A stretch of DNA of 39,420 nucleotides from Nitrospirota bacterium (lineage in GTDB: Bacteria > Nitrospirota > Nitrospiria > JACQBW01). A program made the position numbers and the translations under genes. The stretch is taken from the NCBI GenBank assembly GCA_016178585.1, contig JACOTA010000038.1, positions 1-39,420 of the forward strand. The letters run 5' to 3'. Shown piece by piece: positions 33,662 to 39,420 of the stretch (position 1 is the stretch's first letter; every line of letters starts with the position of its first letter). A model generated the notes under the pieces. That model searched no databases, had not been told where the DNA came from, and saw only the letters and a list, made by a program, of their open reading frames with translations.

Positions 33662-33677
33662 TGGCACATTATTTGCT
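33662..33677 (+). promoter_or_regulatory. Sigma-54 (-24/-12) promoter
   Basis: TGGCAC-ATTAT-TTGCT matches the RpoN consensus TGGCACr-N4-TTGCw at every conserved base with exact spacing. Transcription would start near 33688, about 125 nt before ATG 33814, making the REP-like palindrome the transcript leader. No enhancer-binding protein gene is in the window. Confidence 0.75.
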
Positions 33678-33686
33678 TTCTGATTA

Positions 33687-33773
33687 ATACAAACGTAAAA
33701 AGAATTGTGACATGTTTCTGTAGGGGCAACCCCCCGTGGTTGCCCAGGGCAGGCACAGGGGCCTGCCCCTACA
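33687..33773 (+). repeat. REP-like double palindrome
   Basis: Ends TGTAGGGGCA (33719-33728) and TGCCCCTACA (33764-33773) are inverted repeats. Inside are two hairpins: GGGGCAAC/GTTGCCC and GGGCAGGC/GCCTGCCC. The left 70 bp, including AATTGTGACATGTTTCT, recurs at 7883-7960 and the right half at 7463-7490. Confidence 0.82.
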
Positions 33774-33813
33774 ATTAAAAATTTGAAACTTCTTTCGGAG
33801 GTTTCTTTTTAAA

Positions 33814-34170
33814 ATGAAAAACAATTACCCCCAGCTCATTCTTGAAAAAATAAATACTGTTTTACTAGAAAAACAAAAACCCGCGGTTAATCTTGAGCAG
33901 GTTGTTTTTATTTTAGGCATGAACCTGTTGAATTATCATAAAAATTTCTGTATGGTTTCAAAATCAGAGCTTATTTCACCCGATAAACTAGAAACGAATA
34001 TGACCCCTTTACTCCAGGGAGGTCCTAAAATCATTCGTGCGATTCTTATGCCGATGGAAGATCAAAGATATCTGATCGAACTCTTTTTCGGACCCCCAAA
34101 GGGAAGCGTTCTCCCTGAAATTATTGGGAATCCTGACCTCAGGCGAACTGTAAAAGTCGTTGAAATTTAG
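33814..34170 (+). CDS. Hypothetical 118-aa protein, probably sigma-54 controlled
   Basis: 118 aa, no signal peptide or membrane segment, no recognised domain. It begins MKNNYPQLILEKINTVL, has an amphipathic middle (LEQVVFILGMNLLNYHKN) and a C-terminal half with GGPKIIRAILMPMEDQRYLIELFFGPP. GGAGG lies 12 nt before ATG 33814. It overlaps the NHL-repeat gene by 11 nt, so the two form an operon. A perfect sigma-54 site lies about 140 nt upstream. Confidence 0.7.
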   Translation: MKNNYPQLILEKINTVLLEKQKPAVNLEQVVFILGMNLLNYHKNFCMVSKSELISPDKLETNMTPLLQGGPKIIRAILMPMEDQRYLIELFFGPPKGSVLPEIIGNPDLRRTVKVVEI

Positions 34171-35317
34171 TTTAATTTCTTTTCTCATTTTCCCTGCATT
34201 CTTTATCGGCGCCATGGCAATGGGCGCGGCAGATATCACGTCAGTCAATGAGGATTCAGCCCCCTCCGGGAAGCCTTTACCTAAAATCAGGCTCTTTCCG
34301 ATTGTAGAAAACCCTCCAAACATCTACGAATGCGGATATCAAGACGGGCCGCCAAATGCCGCAAGGTTTTGCAATCCCACTCATTTAACAACAGACGGGA
34401 AAAACCTCTATGTCGCGGACACCTCAAACCATGTCATCCGGAAAATCGTTCTGTCAACCGGGCGGGTCACTACGCTCGCCGGATACGGAGGGCAATTCGG
34501 CTCAGTCGACGAAACGGGTTCCGGCGCCAGATTCCGGAGCCCACGGGGGATGACTCTCGATAAGAAACGAGACACCCTCTATATAACCGACACGGGAAAT
34601 CACACCATTAGGAAAATTGTCATCTCAAACGCCTCGGTCTCAACGGTCGCCGGAACGTCAGAACGGTTTGGTTCAAACGATGGACCGGGCCTATCAGCCA
34701 GATTTAATGAACCGCAAGGAATTACCGGCGATCCGTCAGGAACCTCTCTTTATATTGCGGACACCTCAAACCATACGATCCGGAAAATTGAAGCGGCAAC
34801 AGGAATGGTTACGACGATCGCGGGTCGTCCGGGCTTTTTGGGATTTGAAGACGGAAAGGGAACGGCCTCCCGCTTTGACCACCCCACAGATATCGCCGTC
34901 GATCCTTCGGGAGCTTATCTTTACGTCGCCGACGCCTCCAACCAGGCTGTCCGAAAAATTGTGATTGCAACGGGCGAAGTGACAACCCTCCTCGGTAAAA
35001 GGGGAGAGAAGCGTGCCGGAGGGAGGTTAGGTATCCCCCACGGAATTACCCTTGATCCCTCAGGCGCCAATATTTATGTTGCTGACACAGCAAACCATTC
35101 TATTCGAAAGATTGATGCCTCCACAGGAGAAACCTCAAACTTTACCGGCACCCCGGGATCACCCCTTTTCGGGTTTCCCCAGGGCATCGTCTTCCCTGAC
35201 GAAGAAAACACCCTCCTCATTTCAGACAAACTCAGTAATTCCATCCAAAAATGGGCCATTGCCACAGGAAAGGTTACCACCCTGGCGGGTCCTCCAGGCT
35301 TTCCAAAAAATAAATAG
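34160..35317 (+). CDS. Secreted NHL-repeat beta-propeller protein
   Basis: 385 aa. The N-terminal 23 residues (MKFSLISFLIFPAFF...) look like a signal peptide. Five or six repeats of about 55 residues follow, each with a PxGITxDPSG(T/A)xLYVADTxNHxIRKI core and a GxVTTLAG end; together they should fold into a six-bladed NHL propeller, a binding surface rather than an enzyme. The start is TTG 34160, overlapping the preceding gene by 11 nt and without a ribosome binding site, so translation is probably coupled. Partner unknown. It could be an extracytoplasmic scaffold. Confidence 0.85.
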   Translation: MKFSLISFLIFPAFFIGAMAMGAADITSVNEDSAPSGKPLPKIRLFPIVENPPNIYECGYQDGPPNAARFCNPTHLTTDGKNLYVADTSNHVIRKIVLSTGRVTTLAGYGGQFGSVDETGSGARFRSPRGMTLDKKRDTLYITDTGNHTIRKIVISNASVSTVAGTSERFGSNDGPGLSARFNEPQGITGDPSGTSLYIADTSNHTIRKIEAATGMVTTIAGRPGFLGFEDGKGTASRFDHPTDIAVDPSGAYLYVADASNQAVRKIVIATGEVTTLLGKRGEKRAGGRLGIPHGITLDPSGANIYVADTANHSIRKIDASTGETSNFTGTPGSPLFGFPQGIVFPDEENTLLISDKLSNSIQKWAIATGKVTTLAGPPGFPKNK

Positions 35318-35352
35318 CGATTGACTCTTCCAAACAAGCTGTTAAAATTAAG

Positions 35353-37827
35353 ATGATCTTTAACAGAGGAAATTCCTGCTATCTTATGATGACGCTTATT
35401 TGGTTTTTGTTGGGTGTAGCCGCATTCTGGACACTTGCCGCTTACCGGGCTCCGGGATACCTCTGGACGGGAACCGCCGGAGCCGGTCTGGCGCTTTGGA
35501 CGGTTTTAACCCGTCAACCGGCTGAAATGCTGTTTCTGACGTTTGGACTTTTCCTTTTAATCGTTTTTCCTCTTAACATTTCCGTCCTTCGACGGTTAAT
35601 CATCAGCAACCCCCTGTTACATCTTTTCCGGAAAAAAGTTCCTCACATGTCCCAAACAGAAAGAGAAGCTCTGGCGGCAGGCACCGTCTGGTGGGATGCC
35701 GACCTTTTCAGCGGAAGGCCGGATTGGAAAAAGCTTCTTTCCGTACCGGTTCCCCGGATGACGAGCGAAGAACAAGCCTTTCTTGACGGCCCGGTCGTGG
35801 AGCTCTGTCAGATGCTCGATGACTGGCGGATCAACCAGGAATACCGCGACCTTCCACCTGAAGTCTGGAAATTTATAAAAGAGAAGGGGTTCTTTGGAAT
35901 GATCATTCCAAAGAAATACGGAGGATTGGAGTTTTCCGCGCTTGCCCATTCCAACGTTATTATGAAAATTGCCAGCCGAAGCCTTTCCGCTTCCGTAACC
36001 GTTATGGTCCCGAATTCCCTTGGCCCCGCTGAAATCCTTCTTCATTATGGGACAGAAGAACAAAAAGACTACTATTTGCCGAGATTGGCCCGCGGACAGG
36101 AAATCCCCTGTTTTGCTTTGACAAGTTTGGACGCGGGAAGCGACGCCGCCTCCATGACCGATTCGGGGATCGTCTGCCGGGGAGATTTCGATGGAAAAAA
36201 AGATATTTTGGGAATTCGGCTAACCTGGGAAAAGCGGTATATTACTTTGGGACCCGTGGCCACCGTATTAGGTCTGGCTTTTAAACTTTACGATCCCGGC
36301 CACCTGCTTGGTTCTAAAGAAGAACTTGGAATCACCGTGGCCCTGATTCCTACCCAAACGCCCGGAGTCGTGATTGGACGACGTCATGTTCCCATGAATC
36401 TTGCGTTCCAGAATGGCCCTAACAGCGGAAAAGATGTCTTTATTCCTATCGACTGGATTGTCGGAGGGGTCAAACAGGCCGGACGCGGCTGGACCATGCT
36501 CATGGAAAGCCTTGCCGCAGGGCGGTCAATTTCCCTCCCCGCTCTTTCAACGGGCGCAGGCAAACTGGCCAGTCGTTCAACCGGAGCCTATGCGGCCATC
36601 CGCAGGCAATTTAAAACACCCATCGGACATTTTGAGGGAATTGAAGAACCCTTAGCCCGGATCGGCGGAATGACTTACCTCATGGACGCCGCCCGGGTCA
36701 TGACCCTGGGAGCCGTCGATGCGGGACAAAAACCTTCTGTGATTTCGGCGATGCTCAAATATCACCTGACGGAACTCATGCGCCGGGTCGTCAATGACGC
36801 AATGGACATCCAGGGAGGAAGCGGAATTTGTTTTGGCCCCAGAAATTTTATGGGGCGGGTTTATGAAGCAATCCCCATCAGCATCACCGTCGAAGGAGCG
36901 AACATCCTGACCCGCAGTCTGATTATTTTCGGACAGGGGGCCATTCGGTGCCACCCTTATATCTTAAAGGAGATGGAAGCGACCGCTGATCCCGATATCC
37001 GAAGAGCTTCCAAAAATTTTGATCGGGCCTTTTTTGGCCATGTCAAATACTTGCTCAGCAACGCCGCAAGGTCGTTTTTCATGGGATTAACCGGCGCGCG
37101 GTTTTCCGCTTCGCCGGTTCAAGGGGCTGTCGGGTGGCATTATAAGCAACTGACAAGAATGAGCGCCGCTTTTGCGTTAATCGCCGATCTGTCCATGCTC
37201 ATCATGGGGGGTGCCCTTAAACAACGGGAGAAATTGTCGGCCCGTCTCGGCGACATCCTGAGCTACCTTTATATTGCTTCGGCCGTACTTAAACGTTTTG
37301 AAGACGAGGGACGCCAGAAAGAAGATCTTCCTTTAGTGCAGTGGAGCTGTGAATATTGCCTTCACCAGATTCGTCAACGCCTTGCCGAACTCCTTAAAAA
37401 CTTCCCGGTGATTTCACTCTCCTGGCTGTTAAGAGTTCTGATTTTTCCGGACGGGAGGCCATTCAAAGCGCCGCATGATAACCTCGGTCATCAAATCGCC
37501 CGGTTACTGCTCCGGCCAGGTTCCACAAGGGATCGCTTAACCAAAGGAATTTTTATTCCAAAGTCGCCTGATGAAACAATCGGAAGACTCGAATCAGCTT
37601 TAGAAAAAATCATTGCGGCGGAGGGAGCCGAACAAAAATTGCAAAAAGCCGTTCATGCCCGGATCCTTCATGCCCGAAATGAAGAATCCATGATTCAGGA
37701 AGGGGTTAAGCAGGGGATTATCAGCGAGGATGAGGCCGCTCTCTTAAAGACGGCCAACGATTCGCGCCGGGAAGCCGTCCGGGTTGATGATTTTCCTCCT
37801 GACAGCCCTCTTTTCAAATCCTTCTGA
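35353..37827 (+). CDS. fadE: Acyl-CoA dehydrogenase FadE
   Basis: 824 aa, as in E. coli FadE. Two or three N-terminal membrane segments are followed by MSQTEREALAAGTVWWDADLF, PRLARGQEIPCFALTSLDAGSDA, MRLTW-like GIRLTWEKRYITLGPVATVLG, SITVEGANILTRSLIIFGQGA and a C-terminal VDDFPPDSPLF. It catalyses the first step of fatty acid beta-oxidation and passes electrons to the quinone pool through ETF. ATG 35353 starts the longest frame; ATG 35386 or 35389 are possible. The M29-like gene begins 3 nt past its stop. Confidence 0.95.
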   Translation: MIFNRGNSCYLMMTLIWFLLGVAAFWTLAAYRAPGYLWTGTAGAGLALWTVLTRQPAEMLFLTFGLFLLIVFPLNISVLRRLIISNPLLHLFRKKVPHMSQTEREALAAGTVWWDADLFSGRPDWKKLLSVPVPRMTSEEQAFLDGPVVELCQMLDDWRINQEYRDLPPEVWKFIKEKGFFGMIIPKKYGGLEFSALAHSNVIMKIASRSLSASVTVMVPNSLGPAEILLHYGTEEQKDYYLPRLARGQEIPCFALTSLDAGSDAASMTDSGIVCRGDFDGKKDILGIRLTWEKRYITLGPVATVLGLAFKLYDPGHLLGSKEELGITVALIPTQTPGVVIGRRHVPMNLAFQNGPNSGKDVFIPIDWIVGGVKQAGRGWTMLMESLAAGRSISLPALSTGAGKLASRSTGAYAAIRRQFKTPIGHFEGIEEPLARIGGMTYLMDAARVMTLGAVDAGQKPSVISAMLKYHLTELMRRVVNDAMDIQGGSGICFGPRNFMGRVYEAIPISITVEGANILTRSLIIFGQGAIRCHPYILKEMEATADPDIRRASKNFDRAFFGHVKYLLSNAARSFFMGLTGARFSASPVQGAVGWHYKQLTRMSAAFALIADLSMLIMGGALKQREKLSARLGDILSYLYIASAVLKRFEDEGRQKEDLPLVQWSCEYCLHQIRQRLAELLKNFPVISLSWLLRVLIFPDGRPFKAPHDNLGHQIARLLLRPGSTRDRLTKGIFIPKSPDETIGRLESALEKIIAAEGAEQKLQKAVHARILHARNEESMIQEGVKQGIISEDEAALLKTANDSRREAVRVDDFPPDSPLFKSF

Positions 37828-37830
37828 TCG

Positions 37831-38844
37831 GTGAAAACCTCTCCCCTCTTCGAGAGGGCTAAAAAAAACATTCAGGAATTCGTCACCTTGGCCATAGGCC
37901 ATCAACCTGATCAGCCGGCTCTCCTGGTTTTTGACGAACAGTCCCCTCTCGCGAAACTTCTCGCGGAAGCGTATCGCCTTGTTTTGCCCGATGTAAAGGC
38001 GCTAAATTTCGATCAGGTTTCTCCCGAAGAAATTTTCGTCGAAGTGAACGTTCTTGCCCCAAAAAACCTGGTCATTTTGGTTCAATCCACGAGTTTTCGC
38101 TTGAATGAATTCCGCTTCAGGATAGAACTGTTTAATCGGGCTTTAAAGGTCATTGAGCACCCCCATCTGTCACGGATTCGCGCGGAGGAGTTTAGCTCTT
38201 ACGTCGAAGCCCTCGCCTATGACCCCGCTTATTACAGGTCCGTCGGACCGCGGTTGAAACAACGAATTGATCGTGCCCGGCACATTGAAGTGATCTGCGA
38301 TGGGACAAGCCTTATTTACGACACGCCGTTTGAAGAAGCCAGGTTGAATATCGGCGATTACAGCCGCATGAAAAATATCGGAGGCCAATTCCCCATCGGA
38401 GAGGTTTTTACCGAGCCGAAAGCCATTGACCGGGTCAACGGAAAGATCAATTTGTTTGCCTTTGGGAACCAGGACTTTTCGGTTTATGCGGTCGAAGAAC
38501 CTTTTTCGGCCCTTATCGAAAATGGCGTTTTGGTGGACGCCCCGGATGCCCCAACAGCTTTTAAGGCCGTTCTCGAGGAGATTCGGTTCCACGAGGAAAA
38601 GGTCTGGCTGCGGGAGCTCGGTTTTGGGTTGAACAAGGCATTCACCCGTGAAAACCGTGTAAGCGATATCGGCGCCTATGAAAGAATGTGCGGGGTACAT
38701 CTCTCGCTCGGAGCAAAACATTCCATCTACAGGAAACCGGGGTTTCCTAAAAAAAATCGATTTCATGTCGACGTCTTCGGCGCCGTTGATCGCGTCGAAA
38801 TTGACGGAGAAATCGTTTATCGGCAGGATCGGTATACCCTATAA
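37831..38844 (+). CDS. M29-type aminopeptidase-like protein
   Basis: 337 aa, start GTG 37831, 3 nt past the fadE stop. The C-terminal third resembles the M29 thermophilic aminopeptidase (AmpS/AmpT) metal site: IGAYERMCGVHLSLGAKHS and HVDVFGAVDRVEIDGE, giving the Glu, His, His and Asp ligands. The N-terminal part (LLVFDEQSPLAKLLAEAYRL) fits the family's first domain. Activity is inferred from these motifs only; some ligands could not be assigned. No ribosome binding site is visible, so it is likely coupled to fadE. The msrB gene follows 18 nt later. Confidence 0.7.
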   Translation: MKTSPLFERAKKNIQEFVTLAIGHQPDQPALLVFDEQSPLAKLLAEAYRLVLPDVKALNFDQVSPEEIFVEVNVLAPKNLVILVQSTSFRLNEFRFRIELFNRALKVIEHPHLSRIRAEEFSSYVEALAYDPAYYRSVGPRLKQRIDRARHIEVICDGTSLIYDTPFEEARLNIGDYSRMKNIGGQFPIGEVFTEPKAIDRVNGKINLFAFGNQDFSVYAVEEPFSALIENGVLVDAPDAPTAFKAVLEEIRFHEEKVWLRELGFGLNKAFTRENRVSDIGAYERMCGVHLSLGAKHSIYRKPGFPKKNRFHVDVFGAVDRVEIDGEIVYRQDRYTL

Positions 38845-38862
38845 ATTCAGGAGGTTGACAAA

Positions 38863-39261
38863 ATGGTTGAAATTAAAAAGACCGACGAGGAGTGGCGATC
38901 CGCCCTTACCCCGGAGGCTTATCATGTTTTACGAAAAGAAGGGACGGAGCCTGCTTTTCAAAATCAATACCATGATCAAAAAACCCAGGGAATTTACCAT
39001 TGCGCCGGTTGCGGCTTACCCCTCTTTTCATCCGATGAAAAATTCGACAGCGGCACAGGTTGGCCGAGTTTTTGGAAACCGATGGAGGAGTCGGCTGTCG
39101 AAACAAAAACCGATTGGAAAATAATCTATCCCCGAACCGAAGTCCATTGTAAAAGGTGCGGCGGACATCAAGGGCACCTGTTCAATGACGGACCCGCCCC
39201 CACCGGTTTGCGCTATTGCATTAACTCCGCGGCGTTAAAATTTGTCCCGGCCCCCAAATAA
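38863..39261 (+). CDS. msrB: Peptide-methionine (R)-S-oxide reductase
   Basis: 132 aa. Zinc-binding cysteines C47/C50 (HCAGCG) and C96/C99 (HCKRCG) and the catalytic Cys119 in RYCINSAAL are all present, with SGTGWPSF and [12 protein letters not shown] between. It reduces the R-isomer of methionine sulfoxide in proteins with thioredoxin, a repair enzyme for oxidised proteins. AGGAGG precedes ATG 38863. It ends the short run fadE-M29-like-msrB, and a MITE follows. Confidence 0.97.
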   Translation: MVEIKKTDEEWRSALTPEAYHVLRKEGTEPAFQNQYHDQKTQGIYHCAGCGLPLFSSDEKFDSGTGWPSFWKPMEESAVETKTDWKIIYPRTEVHCKRCGGHQGHLFNDGPAPTGLRYCINSAALKFVPAPK

Positions 39262-39283
39262 CGAAGTCAAGACCCTATTCCCA

Positions 39284-39420
39284 CCCAAGACCAGCGATAG
39301 ACTTCGCACCCACTTATTAATCATGTCATTGCGAGCACCGAAGGGTGCGTGGCAATCTTATCGTAAAGTCTTGAGATTGCTTCACTTTGTTCGCAATGAC
39401 AGCTTTCTAACTCTGTTCTT
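39284..39420 (+). mobile_element. MITE copy 6 (subfamily A), cut by the window end
   Basis: Begins CCCAAGACCAGCGATAG at 39284 and runs to the window end at CTGTTCTT, so only the final GGG is missing. Its 134 bp from 39287 are the exact reverse complement of 2650-2783 by eye, indicating recent movement. It lies 22 nt past the msrB stop. TCCCA (39279-39283) would be the left target duplication. Confidence 0.9.

Noticed and set aside
38170-38766. 198-aa minus-strand ORF opposite the M29-like gene
   Set aside because: Shadow of a gene with conserved metal-site motifs on the plus strand.

Overview
The window looks like chromosome of an uncultured Gram-negative bacterium of moderate G+C. It has lipoproteins with lipoboxes, signal peptides, a gammaproteobacterial-type FadE, a chemotaxis operon, and many MITE/REP-like palindromes. 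My best guess is a Nitrospirota or deltaproteobacteria-like lineage. This is inferred from gene content and repeat style only; there is no rRNA or tRNA gene to test it.

Layout. 0-1.3 kb: two tandem small secreted-protein genes with near-duplicate upstream DNA and signal peptides but unrelated mature parts, plus the tail of an ORF entering from the left. 1.4-5.4 kb: a DUF4143-type ATPase, an EamA transporter and a methyl-accepting chemotaxis protein. 5.6-7.9 kb: the Fe-S assembly chaperone hscA and the A-type carrier iscA. 8-12.8 kb: a tightly overlapping pgi-gnd-zwf-pgl operon covering glucose-6-phosphate isomerisation and the oxidative pentose phosphate branch. 13-18 kb: a minus-strand chemotaxis operon, cheA-cheY-GAF protein-cheD-cheW-cheR, with no cheB in the window. 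18.1-21.7 kb: an AT-richer accessory block with a truncated HigA-type antitoxin, a MITE and three lipoprotein genes. It is bracketed by two fragments of a destroyed MFS transporter gene. 21.7-27.4 kb: crcB, a release-factor-like GGQ protein, yceI, a PAS-LuxR regulator, cfa and a phospholipase D/cardiolipin synthase. 27.4-33.3 kb: an AddAB-like helicase-nuclease pair. 33.6-35.3 kb: a consensus sigma-54 promoter ahead of an unknown 118-aa gene and an NHL-repeat secreted protein. 35.3-39.3 kb: fadE, an M29-aminopeptidase-like gene and msrB.

The most distinctive feature is a family of about 140-bp non-autonomous elements (MITEs). They have terminal inverted repeats (17 bp, perfect in the best copy, reading CCCAAGAACAGCGATAG) and 5-bp target duplications. 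Six copies are present. One is inserted inside another, and both nested copies have intact target duplications (TCAAT outside, TCTTA inside). Two copies sit so that they supply the apparent start codon and upstream DNA of the adjacent ORF. A second, unrelated REP-like palindrome forms the 5' leader of iscA and recurs between the sigma-54 site and the gene at 33.8 kb.

How the genes work together. HscA and IscA serve Fe-S biogenesis. The pgi operon supplies NADPH and pentose phosphates. The che operon plus the distant MCP form a signalling array. Cfa, the PLD enzyme and FadE act on lipids. MsrB and possibly YceI relate to stress. AddAB-like proteins would process double-strand breaks. No phage, CRISPR array, complete IS, rRNA or tRNA was seen.
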